Assembly: GCA_900239685.1 (NCBI GenBank)
Contig: OENT01000626.1
Location: 27,401-91,400 of the forward strand
Direction of reading: 5' to 3'
DNA length: 64,000 nucleotides
Source of the DNA: Rotaria macrura
Taxonomy: Eukaryota > Rotifera > Eurotatoria > Philodinida > Philodinidae
Below the pieces are notes generated by a model. It was given only the letters and a program-made list of their open reading frames with translations. It did no database searches and was not told where the DNA came from. The translations under genes were made by a program, and so were the position numbers. Below are positions 29,264 through 43,100 of this stretch, one piece after another (the stretch's first letter is position 1; each line of letters starts with the position of its first letter).

Positions 29264-30920
29264 ATGAATACTTCTTTTTGTTTTAAAAATTTCGATTGGA
29301 TTACAAATTATGGACCATCATTTACTATACCGGCATCTAATTTTGATGTTCTTTATGAACCATGCGATTTTTTTGAAGAATTAAATAAACTTTTTGCTAA
29401 TGCCAAAGAGCGTATTTACATTTCATCGTTGTACTTTGGTACTGATCCCTATGAATACAAATTGGTAGGTATATTTTGCTGCAAATGGAAAGTGCTGAAC
29501 ATGTTTGTTCACTCTTGAATTTCCTATTTCATTAGATTGATTCAATACGAACAGCCCTTGATAAGAACCCATCTCTACGTATCGTTGTACTACTCGACTA
29601 TTTACGTGGCCTTCGTATTGATAATCTTAAAGAGAAAACAACTTCGAAAACTATGTTTCTTCCTTTAATTCAACAATATTCATCACAAGTTGATTTCTAT
29701 CTTTTTCATACGCCACTTCTTCATGGTTTATTACGTCAAATATTACCAACACGAATCAATGAATCATGGGGCGTACAACATATGAAAATCTATATGGCTG
29801 ATAGTAATTTAATTATAAGTGGGTAAAAATCATCTTTTAATTTCGCTATCCTTTAGAAAGGAATCACTGATCAATGAGAATATTGAATTCGAACGTGTTG
29901 TTTTCTCTAGAGCTAATCTAAATAAAACTTATTTCGACAATCGACAAGATCGATATTTAAAATTAACTAATTGTTCACAGTTATGCAAATTTTTCATTGA
30001 TATTATTGAAATCATTGCACAACAATCATTTAAAATTGAAAAAAACCATGATGAACCTATTTTTATGGGTGAACATCATCCGTACAAAAGTAATAATGCA
30101 CAGTATTGTCGGCAAGTGGAACAACGTTTGTCATCCTTACTGAAAACATATCAAATACGTTATCCTAAACCAGAACAATTAGCCAATGATCAAGCACTTG
30201 TTGTACCACTAATACAAATGGGAATGTTTAACATTAATTATGATCGAGATTTCAATATATATCTATATTCACATTTACCATTGAAATCAAAATTATATCT
30301 TGCAACATCTTATTTCAATGTAACAGAAGAGTACGAGAAAGAATTAATCGATAATAAACGTAGTGACACAACAATTTCCTTATTAACAGCATCACCACAA
30401 GCGAATGGATTTTTTGGTAGTAAGGGTATAAGTCGTTATGTACCAGTTGGCTATTGTGAAAATGAACGTGAGTTTCTTGAAAGAGCAGAAAAAAAATATT
30501 TCAACAATGGACAAATCCAAATGTTGGAATACTTTCGTTCAAAATGGACTTATCATGCTAAAGGTTTATGGTTATATGAAGAAGAGAAAGAGAATAATAA
30601 CAATAACTATCCAATATTGACTTGTATTGGATCACCCAATTTCGGTGTGTATTATTTATTGTTTTCGTTTTCTCGTAATCAATCTGATGTATGGTGTTTT
30701 CTTCGGATTTTTGCTAGGTGCACGCTCCATTCAACGTGACCTTGAAGCTCAATTAGCTATTCTAACGAATAATCAAGAATTACGTGCTAAATTTCATCGA
30801 GAACGCATTCGACTTTTTCAGTATGGAACACTTGTTACATCTCATACATTCACGCAATCATCACGTCCTGCCCCATTTTGGGCACCCTTGTTTATGAGAA
30901 TTTTTCGCAATTTTTTCTAA
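29264..30920 (+). CDS. PGS1: CDP-diacylglycerol-glycerol-3-phosphate 3-phosphatidyltransferase
   Basis: PGS1 makes phosphatidylglycerophosphate from CDP-diacylglycerol and glycerol-3-phosphate in mitochondria, the committed step towards cardiolipin. Four exons, 29264-29464, 29536-29822, 29911-30644 and 30718-30920, join in frame to 474 residues. The two phospholipase-D-type HKD motifs are visible: HMKIYMADSN at the end of exon 2, followed by SGANLNKTYFDNRQDRY, and HAKGLWLY followed by IGSPNFG at the end of exon 3. Other family matches are DYLRGLR, LFHTPLLHGLLR, TASPQANGFFGSKG and RSIQRDLEAQLAI. The human enzyme has 556 residues. Most of the difference is at the N-terminus, where an obvious mitochondrial presequence is missing, so an upstream exon may be unseen. 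An AATAAA at 30920-30925 overlaps the stop codon. Confidence 0.95.
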
Positions 30921-30925
30921 ATAAA
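30920..30925 (+). terminator. PGS1 polyadenylation signal AATAAA
   Basis: A canonical AATAAA starts at the last base of the PGS1 stop codon, implying a very short 3' UTR. Confidence 0.55.
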
Positions 30926-33900
30926 GTTTTTAGAATAAGAATGCACGATAGCACATAGTTACTGACGTTGTTTTATTGAAAATGCAAATATATTGTTCAG
31001 AATTTTACTACGAAAAATAGTTAGATGAACCATTTTTACGGTGGCTCACTTTACCACAGAAGTGGTGCTAATAGATTCATCGATTTTAAGTCGAATTTAT
31101 CGGGAAAAACTTAATTTCCCATTGTCTATGAACAGTCAGCGAAAATTTCTGGAATTAAAGTTGTAAATAGTAAGACAAGTGATTGTTAAATTTCTATTTG
31201 AAATGTTTCATCGAGACTTATCTTATTAACAACAATGCTTCGTTAGAGAAGGTTTCATATCTGTACGTTGTTCCTATCTGAAACGAGGGATTTCAGAAAC
31301 GTACCTTATACTTGGAAAACAATATGGGACGATCTATGACGATAAGTGAAAATAAACATTTCTAGAAAAGTAATGACTGTAAAATTATCGAAGAAAACAA
31401 TTCAAATGGAATATATTATGGACGATACATTGAACGAAGGGACAAGAATAAGAAATAATAGTTCCACGTACAGCTGAACGACCAGATATTTGGTTACTGA
31501 ATTCAGACCAATGATGCAGAGATATAACATAAGCTAGTATGTATCAACTAGTAGTTATTTGAAAACGTTATCTTTAAAATTTCCTGTCTAGCCATAAGTG
31601 TTTAAATCTATCCAGCAGAGATGCCTATCGTCATTGAAAACTTGCTGTTGTCACCGTGATTGTTAGTTAAATACCTAGAGCAAAGCACTTGTGGTTGCTA
31701 CCTTGGATTATTATTTTGGCCGTGAACGACGAGATTCATTGATTCAAAGAACATTGCACTAGTGCTTATTAAAATTCCGTTTGAATTCATGAACTTTTCT
31801 AGAAAAATCTAGGATCAGGCTAGAACAGAAGGCTACTGCACTATCAGAGACAATATGATTATGCATGATTTATGTTTCGTTCCTATAAATTTGTTTCCTA
31901 CTATAAGAGATTCTTTATTCTTGGGGATTAATTTCGTGTATGGAACTCATTCATTTCGTTACAATCTACATCTATGTACTTCGAATTTTTTACTACTTCC
32001 TGGGTCGTATGTGCTTTCAATAGTGACCATAGCATCTTATCTTCTGCACAACAGCAAACATCTTGTGTTTTCTTTTGTTATTAAGAATAGAAGCTGAGTC
32101 AAAGATTGAATGATTGTCTCAATCGGATTTTCCCGCAAAGATTTGTTTTCATGTAAAATTTCCGATTTAAATTCTAAAATTTCGAATCGTTCAAATTCTA
32201 TGGGGATGAACGAACCTATTAGCTTTAAAAAGATATCTTAAAAACACAGCTCGTCATCGTTAGTGATAACATAAGAATCTCAATTCGTTTAAAACTATTC
32301 AAAACTTATGTGAATTTAGACGAAGTATATTGTCTCAAGCTGTAAGCACTTGATCTATTCAAAATCGTTTCTCATTGCAAATAAGGTAGGCATTGATCTA
32401 TCACAATCATTATTTTCAGTCACATTCTCACTTTATGAAATCATAACTACCCATAAGAATCAAGACTTTTGCTGTCAGTGCTCTTGTTCGAATAAATTGA
32501 ATCTAATGAAGATATGAAGTGTTTATTTTTTGACTTATAGGACTAGAGGCTGCAGCTTTCAAAGCTGCTGAGTGAAAAATTTGGATAAAAAAAGAAGCTC
32601 ATATTTTACTTCCTTCGATTACTAGAATCATCAAAAGTTTCAGGAGCAGACTGACAAATAATTTTCTGTTTTCTGTTGACGAAGACATCTTTTGCATAAA
32701 AAAGAAATGATAAGAAAACTACAAATATGAAGAAAGATTTTTATCTACTTTGATGTTGCTTGAAACTATCTTTAAATATTTACTTGAGTCTCATTAGACA
32801 CTTCTGCAAAAATTTCAAGACAATATTAAACAATAAAACATCTTGAACTCTTCAATATCTTTTTAAAGGGCGTGCCGAACTCGGCAACAATCTTCTTTAT
32901 ATCAAATGTTTTTGTACTTGAGTAAACAACACAAAAATGAAATAGTACAAAAAAAATACTGCACACCATCATTAAAATTGCCCATCATCCTTGTTTTGAT
33001 TAACTGTGCAGTTCAAGCAATCGTCTTACGTAAACTAGTTTGTTACATAACTCGATGTTAATAAAAGTGAGATTTATTTCTCTGTTTGAATACATCCAAC
33101 ATTGGCAAGTAAGTTTGTTTTTTTTGTATCAAACAATTTATCAAGGCGAATAGAAAATTATCAATTTTATTGACTCCAAGAGTTTCAACCCGTATAAGAA
33201 TACAGATTGGGATACCGAGAATTTTTCTTACAACATAGATATTCAGCTAAAATATCTCTGCCAACAATCATTCGCATAAAACATAATCATTATCATGCTG
33301 AATAATAGTAAGAATATTCTATAAATATAAAATTTCCTCTTGATCCATGATTAAATAATTATTTTCATAAGATGTTAGAAGTACTTCATCAACAGAGACT
33401 GTTTTTCTTTTGTTCGCACACATTTGGGTGATGCCTAGTGACCCGATGCATAATAATATGCTAATTTTACTTCTTTATAATGGATTTTTTAGGTCAGATT
33501 CTTGTATTTCGTGACATTGCTCACCTTTTCTTCATCAAAAAGCAAACTAAGATAACTTACAAATTTAATTCTCTTTTTCATCTTATTTGAATTTTGAAAA
33601 ATATACGCTTCAAATAAAACCAAAGAGATTGAATTGAAGACAAGCATACAAAGTGATAATTTTCAATTTACTAAATCATGTCCAATTGCAAGTATATATT
33701 TTTCAAAATTTCAATGGAGTAAAACTAATAGTACTTGTCAATGTTTTAGGTTTTCATAGGTAGATATATTGATGCTAAGAAAAATAGTCAATCTACAAAG
33801 ACTAAAAAAATTATGCTTAAAGAGCCATCATATAAAAAAAATAAAACCCATATAGTTTTCATTAAACGATTAGCTTCTATTTAACCAGACGAAAGAACAA

Positions 33901-36900
33901 GTAAAGTAAAACATAGTCTACTTTTATTTTACATTGCTCGCTCATTAAATAAAAAGCAAAACTATTTCTTTCCGTCTGACTCCAAGCCATAGAGTTTATA
34001 AAAAAATGAATATGAACAGACAGATTTTGTGATTTCTGAGTGCTGAAAACGATGTCTTCGACATAACTTTGTATTCAGAACAAGTCCACCATCAAATATA
34101 TTGAAATGAGTCTAGTACAAATGCGATCTTTTAAGTTTTGTTCTTCATTTAACAATAGAACAGCGATAGGAATCATTTTGAAATACTTTATTTTTTGTGT
34201 TTGCCGTAAATAATTATTTAACCTTGAATGAAGCTGAAACATTAACCAAGCGAACAATAATCACTATCGTGTATGTATTCATAAAAATTGCAGTTTAAGT
34301 GTTTAGATATTAGAAGTTTAACCAAAAGAAGCACATTGTTTTCAGTGAACAAATGCATGGCTTCACATGTCTAACAGCCACCGAAATGAATACATAATTT
34401 TTCTATGAATGACATTCAAAAAACAACGTAAATGTTCAATTTTGATAAATTGAAGTCTTGATGCTTCTCACAGTCAAACGATTTATGTAAAATATTTTGC
34501 CCAACAAAACAAGAAATCTATCAATTAGATTTCAGTTTAATTTTTCTTTTACTACTCAACAGGTTCTATTCATCTAAAGAATGTGTACGATGATGTCCTA
34601 GTTAGAGAAATGTGAACAAAACAGAAAGTAGTATCGTCAGATTCTGAAATTTTCAGATCTTTAGGTTTGAATCGAATAAAATATATGTGAAAATTATTAG
34701 AATGCAAGATTTGACATTTTACTTGAAAATCATTCTTGTTGAATGTGTTCGAATTTTATGAAGTATTTGCACTAGAATGATAGTAATTGGACAATTGAAG
34801 TGACTATATTCTTATAGCTTAGCAAAATTTGTCAATTGAGTTGTAACAGTAACAGTAAAAATCTACCAGCATGCGTGGATTTTGGACTATGTTGAAATTT
34901 GAGTGAATAACCACACAATAAAAGTCTCCCACTCATCTCGAAGATCAAAGCAGTACTTAAACAATTAATCTGGTAAAGGAGTCTAGTGATGGAATGATCA
35001 TATTACATTCTTATCTGGAATATGTCAACACCAAATTTATTTTTATCGTCATTTTTCGAACACTAACCACCACTAAATTATCGATTAGAAAAATTGAGTA
35101 AGTCGTGGGCAATACTAGAAGCATAGAATGTCAAATTCCTGGATACCATATGCATGAAAAAAAGAAGCTAATCGATAAAGTTCTTCTTTGATTTATCGGC
35201 GCTTATTCATAGGACTTATCTTGGTCGTGACTGGCAAATGTAAAAATCCAATTTATGCACTTATCTTTAAGTGTGCATAAAATAAGATTCATAATGTGGT
35301 ATTTTTGCGTCTTCAAAAGTTACTAAAATATTTGACGAGGAAACTATTTAGGTTATTTTTTGTGAGAAGAAAAAAAACCAATTCCCGAAAAAATTGGTAT
35401 TTCTATACATGAAAATTATAATAATATCAATTCATTCTTCTTATATGCTACTATGCTCAACGATGTATAAAAAACAATTACATTTTCTTTTACTCTATCA
35501 GTGTCGATTCGACTTTGTAATCTCTTTCTATTTTACTTATTCGTTTTCCCTCTCGCACATACAGATCGTTATTGCTCTCATTGATTCTATTGAAGTAGTT
35601 TGTGTAATTAAAGTTTTATGAAAAATCTCTTCTTCGAATTATCAGTTTTTTCATCATCTATAATCATTTCGAGTAAGTCAAGAAGATTTCATGATTGACA
35701 TAATAGAAAACTTTCATTTCGTTTTTGAATCTTGCCAATATTTGAAGTATAGTTATTCACCTCATAGTTACCATTTCTAATTTGTTAATATGTCGCAAAA
35801 ACAAAGTATAGATATTTGCTCTGACCATTACCTCTCGTTTCTTTTCCCTCCCGTTTTCCAATCCAGATTAATTATACCACATCAGACATCATTTACATTA
35901 CGTTTCTGATAGCTTTCTTCTTTAAAAAAAACAAATAAAAGTCGTAAAAAGAAAAATTCATATAGAAAGTGGTAAAAAAAAACGAGAAAGAAAAGAGGCC
36001 ACTGAACAGCAAGGTTACTCCAGCGAGTCATCTATTTACATTCTTTTTGAAATATTCGATAAGAATAAAAAGACAAACGGTAGAGTAACTTAATTTTACA
36101 CTGAAAATCTAATGTACGTGAAGGTATGACACGTTCGTGATCAAATTTTACTTTTCATATAGCTAGAACGAAACATGAACATCATATCGTTTATTGTCTG
36201 TTCGACACGTAATATCGAATGGAAGGAACAATAACAATAATTGGTATCCGTGTAAATAATAACATCAGACTATGATGATTTTACATCCACTATTTTATTG
36301 TCAAGAGCAAAATACTTGACAGAATAGTTGAAGAAAAATGAGTTTTTTTCTCTTTTCGAAATATTATTTCAAGGTTAAAATCAAGTTTTTATTATTCGTA
36401 TGTATCTACTTATTAGACAATAGATTCTTATTTAATGTCTATTGTTCATTATCCATATTGGTAAGGAACATGATTCTTTTTCTATTTTTATCGCCTGCTT
36501 TCGAGTTATATTAAGTATATTGAAAAGAAAAAGAAAGCTTGATACACGCGAAAAAGAAAGAATTGGTGTGTGGGCATTACTAGTAATAAAAAAAAACTAA
36601 TTGAGAAAAAAAAGAAAAGACAAAGAATTGATGAAATCGAAAGTATAAAATATAAAATATTTTATAATTTCTTTTTACTTTGCATATGGATGTAAGTTCT
36701 ATTCCATACTAAGATGGATTTCGTTTTTGTTGAAATATTACACCAGGGTCATGATCCGAGCAGTTGATCAGTATTACCTGTATGACACTTTCGTTTTGTT
36801 ATCTATCTTTATTACACACAAGAGGTTGTCTGTGAAAAATCCAAAATAAAAGTCTAGCATGTAAGAATCTCTTCTTATTTTGTTTTACGAAGAATTCTTT

Positions 36901-37263
36901 TTGCTTGAGTCATCAAAAAATTTTCTCTTTATATGTAGCCCACTTCTGTCTTTCAAAAATAACACAAGTATAATAACTTGTTTTCGAGTTCCTTAGAGAC
37001 ACAATTCTGATTGTTTTTCCGCGAACACTTAGATTGAGATTTTCGACTATCACTGAACTATTAAGAGTACTGTTACCGTAAGTTTTCAAGAGGATAAAAT
37101 GTATTAGTTTCTAAGCTAACAATATGTTTTTGTAGAAACAATGATGACTACTTGACCAGCTGTTTGTTTTTTCTATTTTAAGAATAAAAAAATAGGAGTA
37201 GAAGCGCTTTGCTCTCTCATTTTGAATTTCGATTTCTTCCTGTATAGTCATCTGTCATTAAGT
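30926..37263. other. Gene-poor region of about 6.3 kb
   Basis: No exon, RNA gene or bounded repeat was recognised. The frames at 31.9, 34.1 and 35.4 kb are short, hydrophobic and AT-driven. Near 37246 a TGTATAG acceptor-like site precedes the next gene. Confidence 0.45.
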
Positions 37264-38109
37264 ATGACTGATTTCATATTCAGATCTTCTATGAACGTTT
37301 CATCGCATCCAGTTCTTCTTCCAACATCACATCATCATCGTTCAACTAAGAATCGGTCACAGATGTTTTTCAATGCTTCTCCAATAGCTGTTAGCAATAA
37401 AATAAAAGCAATCCAAGCCCGTAAAACTCGTCTTACACTACTGCCTTCTGATAACGATTATACGGATATACGTCCATTAAATTTTGTTTACAATGGTGTC
37501 GGTGGTGCTACGACTACTAGAACGAATTTTTCTGTTTTAACAGCTGAACGATTAGTTGATCGTAGCAAAGACATTCGTTTTGATCGTATAGCTAAACGTA
37601 GTGCAACTCGTCCGTCCGTCTTATCAAACACTAGTACGACTAATCAACAATCATGTGTATTGCCACATTACCATGCATCAAAGGAAGGTAATAAACAAAC
37701 TCAAATACAATCAAGTTCCACAACAATAACGTCACCTGCAGTCAGATCGTCTAAAAATAAATCATCACCAGGTGGTAAAATGCCCGATATTAATAATCAA
37801 CGTCGAAATCGTCGTCCTCTCATGGATCGACAAAGTTCTCTAACCCCGATCGAACTACGTAAAAAATCTATGATGAAAGCCACAGCATCGCATACTCAAA
37901 TAAAGAATTCTTCCGAAAGAATTAATAATAATGAACATCGAACATATGAAACTGAAGATGAGGAAAATGTTTTCCTAGATGAAAACAACGGTGAAAATAT
38001 TCTCATAGATGATGATTTTGAACGATATCTCGAAGGAGCAATGATTAAATGCGCTGATTGGCTTATGAAATATGTATTTAATCAAAATCTAGATGAAAAC
38101 AACGAATAA
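37264..38109 (+). CDS. Uncharacterised basic Ser/Thr-rich protein
   Basis: A single-exon frame of 281 residues from the first ATG (37264). The N-terminal two-thirds are basic and rich in Ser, Thr, Asn and Arg (SHHHRSTKNRSQMF, IKAIQARKTRLTLL, RLVDRSKDIRFDRIAKR) and are probably disordered. An acidic stretch (YETEDEENVFLDENN) is followed by a conserved-looking C-terminal helix, FERYLEGAMIKCADWLMKYVF. I do not recognise the family. The mixed composition, length and clean start and stop support a real gene. TGTATAG lies 18 bases before the ATG and may be a cis or spliced-leader acceptor. An AATAAA at 38169-38174 fits a polyadenylation signal 60 bp past the stop. Confidence 0.7.
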   Translation: MTDFIFRSSMNVSSHPVLLPTSHHHRSTKNRSQMFFNASPIAVSNKIKAIQARKTRLTLLPSDNDYTDIRPLNFVYNGVGGATTTRTNFSVLTAERLVDRSKDIRFDRIAKRSATRPSVLSNTSTTNQQSCVLPHYHASKEGNKQTQIQSSSTTITSPAVRSSKNKSSPGGKMPDINNQRRNRRPLMDRQSSLTPIELRKKSMMKATASHTQIKNSSERINNNEHRTYETEDEENVFLDENNGENILIDDDFERYLEGAMIKCADWLMKYVFNQNLDENNE

Positions 38110-38168
38110 CTTTCTTTTTTTGACTTCTTGTACATAAGCATCGATATTGGTGCGTATGCAATATGTGA

Positions 38169-38174
38169 AATAAA
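38169..38174 (+). terminator. Polyadenylation signal AATAAA
   Basis: The AATAAA hexamer lies 60 bp after the stop codon of the uncharacterised gene at 37264-38109. Confidence 0.4.
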
Positions 38175-40137
38175 AGGAAATATTTTCGGTAGAATTTCTT
38201 TTTCTTCTCTCTTGTCGTATTACTAATATTCTGTAACATTTCATCATTTTTTTCTCTTTATAAGACATCAAACAAACTTTTAATGGTCATACCGAGAAAA
38301 AATAAAATGACTTTGTAACTTAATGTGAAAGATTTCTTATCTTTTTTCCTTTTATCACACGAACTTTAGGTATGTGACATAACAATCCAGAACTTTACAC
38401 TTGTTTGTTTTTAACATGAACTCTGAAACGATAGCTTATGAGTGTGTAATGGAATTTTAAAGAGATTAATCTATGCTTATATTTCTGTGTCTAGAAAAAT
38501 TGATAACCTATTCCTCTCGATGAAACATGAATTTATGAAAATTGTCATTTTATATTAAAATTAATCATTTGTAGAAATATGTTTCACTGTGATTTCCCAA
38601 GAATACAGAATTCCATCGAGTTACTAAAATCTTCTGCAATTCAAATGGAATCAGAATCAATGATATATATATATATATATAGGTCATGTGCTGCATAAAC
38701 GATAGTTTAATATTAATAAAGTTGAGTATTCTTCGATTATCATTCTATTACGGGGTACCGAAAGTTGTTGTCTAACCTGTAATCTAGTGTTGCTATATTA
38801 GTAGTGGTGTCAATCAAATGACAAGATATGATTCATTATTTCCAACAATAGTCAAACATTCGAAAGAAAATTAAATGTACTTAGAAAGACTGAACAGAAA
38901 ATCCATCCATGGGAGGCTATTCGAAAATCTCTTGAACAGTCGAAGAGAAAAATCACGATGAAGATCCATGTCGACAGTATTCGTACTATCAACATGAATG
39001 AAGCTAGGGGATCTGTTCTGTGCATGTATAAGGTCTTCATGAATATAGTATTAGAATCGAATAATCATAGGCTATGATACGCCCTCGTTACGTACTTGAT
39101 GCTATGCTTTCCATGAAACCACGTTTCAATACTTTCAACAAAGTCGTTGCTCGAGAAAGTAGATCAAGAGAAAACTATGGACAACAACGAAAATTGTGGA
39201 AACTAACACTAACATACAAAGTTAATTGTACTAGTATACAAGGAAGAACAAGTTAAATTATGTTTTTATTTTACTTCGGCATTCGAATAAAATAATATTT
39301 CTCAAAGCAAGTTTCTCCGGTTACATTATAAAATACGAGAATTTCGCTGTCATTTATAATATTAATCAATGAATCAGTTGAATACAAACATCTATATACA
39401 AGGTTTGTAGTCGTAAGAATTAAGGAAAGGCATCCCCTGCCTACCATAAACTATTTTCAGACATTTGAAATATCTACTTCTGATTATATTGTCTCAAATC
39501 AGAAGGTTCTTCACACTGACTATTCATGCATCGTTACTGAAAAATTCTAATGTTTCAAGGGTCTGAGCACATGGATATCATTCAGAATCGAGTTCAACTT
39601 TGACTCCTTCGTATGAACACAGAGTAAGAAAAGATATCAATCAAATTTAAAAAATCTATCAGTTTGTATAATAACCAGGAGAGAACAGAAATGTCGTTGA
39701 TCTCATATCGAATTGTTTACTATGATATTTGATAGACTCACTGGTAGATCTTTAGAAGATTACTTCCGAGAGATATCTTCCTATTAAACATAACGTATAG
39801 TATTGATTGTCTCAAACAACTACACAATTTCTGAACTATATAAGATCACACAATTTTCATTCTAGGTACGAATTTTCTTATCTTCTGACGTCTCAGATTA
39901 TAGAGTTTTACGACTATTTTCAACATTAACCATTCATTAACAATAAAAGTTCATATCGTATCAAACTAAATCATAAAATACTGGCCTAACTTCCATCATG
40001 ACAATCAAGGAAGGCTTTTGCACTCTTGTGGTTATATTTTCCAATTCCCTTGAAATTTGTCACAAAAAATTACTTCAATAAAAATTAAATGCAGGAACTT
40101 TTTTTTTCTTGAAAACAGAAAAATAGTACTAGCTATG
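38175..40137. other. Intergenic region between the unknown gene and TMEM135
   Basis: The two genes converge here. A TA microsatellite lies at about 38659-38680. Two overlapping frames of about 60 codons near 39 kb on opposite strands carry no recognisable family. Confidence 0.45.
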
Positions 40138-43100
40138 TCATTTCTTAGGTAATGGTAATTTATAATTTGGAAAAAGTTTCGTTGAGCAAACGCCGTAGCA
40201 ATCCATCATAGATCGATTTACTTGTGACACGTGTCCACCAGTTAGACGTACAAGAAATTTATAATAAGCTGGACGCATGGCTTGTGGTTCAACGACACCT
40301 GCATGAAGAACAAGAGCTGTTGATAAGGCATATAGGATCGAATCGAAATGTGGAATGATTGGAACTTTTCCATCGTGAGCACTTTTAAAATAAATACTCT
40401 ATCGATGAAAAGAACAAAAATATATGTCGATATATTATCACTTCATAAAAAAAATTTAAAACGGAAAATCTTAGATTATTGATTTTTACTAACTTCAAGT
40501 AATTTTCCCATGGTATACATTGCTAACGTTGAACTTTTATAAAATATCATTGAAAATCCAGCTAGATAACCAGCTATAAGGCCATGTTCAGGTCGATCAT
40601 ATTTCAATATATTACGTAAAAAACAGCTAGTTAACTAGAAAATATCGAAATTACGGAAATATAAACAAAAGCAAATTTTCTATCAACGATAATCTAATTA
40701 CTCGATAGATAGCTGAATAGAATGCAAGAAATTTTCCCAAACTGAATCCATTTTTGTATAAGTTCAAGAGGAATACCGTTGGATGTCGTATATATTGTAT
40801 AGGAGAAGTTGTAAAGTGCAATATCATTTGTATTACTACACCAGCTAGAAAACGTTTCATAAAGCCCTGAAATGGAATTTTTCTTTTTTCCTCTATTAAA
40901 ATATAAGATAGGTTGGTGTTTTTCAAACCAGAATTATATGAATCGCACAGCGATATTTATGTAAACATATTGGATGATTTTTATTTTGAACGAAAGACCA
41001 ATGTTTAACAATTTTGGTGTAGTTATACAATAATTTTAAAAGTCCAGATTTTTCTTTTGGTTTAGGTACTAGTTCAACAGATAATAATGGTGCACATTCT
41101 TCTTTACCGATCAATGATCTAAGACGATAAAAACAGAAGACAAAAGACATTTTATGACTGTTTAAATCGATTCGACGATAGTTTGTGATAATCGGTGAAA
41201 GAGACTTGTAACATATCTCGATGATTTACAACTAAATACTCAAGTGATAAAGCACTTTGATTTAACTCAATGGTAATACAACCAATTTTTACGTCATAAA
41301 ATCGCATGATAGGAAAAATTAATAATCTCAAATCCAAATTCCAACACAGAACAAAATCTAAATGTCATGACGCATACTATACAGCAGAGCTCGTCATGGA
41401 AGTGTCTACGTAAAAGGATAACTACCACAAAAAAATATGCTCTTGATAAGGATCAAAGATTGATTTTTATAGTTCACTGAATAAATCATCTATCTGTCTG
41501 ATAGCATCAAACATATTATATGATGCTTAATTATTGGAACCAATAACACATGGTATTTCACTTCGATAGACAAAATACTAAAAGAAAGTTCAATTACTTA
41601 ATGACGACACAGCTGGTTTTAATTTTTTCAAATTATAAATAAATTCGTTTACGATCGTATTCATTGACAAAAATCATCTTGCAAAAGAAAACGAATTACT
41701 GTGATCAAACGAATCAACATTTTTCTCTGAACTAATTGAAGATAACTTTGTCCGTATCTCTTGCTTAAGTAGGTTTCAATAAGAAATCATTTTATCAATT
41801 CATAAGAAACTTTCTTTCTCAACAAGCAGTATATGATTTATGTTTGTTAAATATTCACGAGCGAAGTAAAATGAGAAAATACACGAAAAACCTCCGAAAT
41901 AAATTCATGATTACTCTATGTATCTTGCCAATCGAAGTTAACCAAACTAACTGCCACTTTTGAAGATTCTTTCGAATGACTTCTGAAAAAGAGTTTAACA
42001 ATTATCGTCTGACAAGGTTTTCTAAATGAATTGACTAGCAATACTTAAATTATTCTCGAAATGATATGTTCATTGTTCTGATGAAATCAGATAATATTTA
42101 TTGGATTAATGTTAACTCTAGTTTTTCTTGTGTAATTTCTTAAAAGAATAATCGACAATTATAAAACATGTATCTATCGTTCGATAGATAACATCATTTT
42201 CTTTCCATTAACTAAATGAGAATTTGTTGTGCAACATGTTTACTGAAGAATTATTGAAAACAAAATATAGTACTGTTTTTCTGAATACAAAATAAAACGG
42301 CGATTTCTGTCAATTTTACAATTTTACTGATGAACATCTTACAGAATTACTATGCATATGGTTTAAATGAAAATAAAAAGATGTACATTCAAACAATATA
42401 CTACTATTTTATTGTGTTTCAATGGATTAAAGAGAAATCGAAGACGATGTTTGTTGTATTATTTTTGGTTTATTCGTCACTGTAAAAACAGTATTTTTTT
42501 CCGAAATTCTCTACAGCAAAGTCTCTTGATTCAACTAGAAGAACTTGAACTCAACAAACGGTGATTGATGCATCAAAAACAAATCATACAACTGTATACT
42601 AGGCCGTCCATATAGAAAAAACATATTAGAACGATTTTTTTCAATTAGTTCTCCTTCGTCGATGATTCTACTTCCTAATAGTCATTTTATATACGGATAA
42701 TTTTCGTACAGTATCATTAAAAAATAAATCAAGCGTAAAAGTATGCTGAAACCTATGAGGTCGATATATGATCATTCATTTTTTTTTCATCAAGAAGTAA
42801 CACATCATTGGGTACCTATTTGATAATACCAAGGTTATTCTGTAGACGAATCGTTGGATTACTATAGTAAATAACCCGACAATCATTTGACTTGACATTA
42901 TTCATTGCACTATCAATTTTGGTGAGTGAATTGTAGTAACGTCAAAAGCGGAATATAGATCATGCTGAGTTCGAATGTCGTAGCTATGTTTTTCAAGCAG
43001 CACCATGGGTGAGCTTGTCAATAACATGAAGGAGAATGAAGCAATTAAAAATAATTATCTCATGATGTCTTTCAAACGATAGAAAAAGGCTAGTTTCTTT

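Noticed and set aside
32541-32575. Possible tRNA-like segment with a short stem
   Set aside because: No A and B boxes or cloverleaf could be drawn; a short GCAGCTTT/AAAGCTGC palindrome explains the impression.
40923-41337. Minus-strand frames suggesting that TMEM135 starts near 41150 or 41337
   Set aside because: The conserved N-terminal half was found in six exons at 43.8-44.7 kb, and the phase at 41118 fits that join exactly. The ATG-led extensions are chance read-through into the intron.
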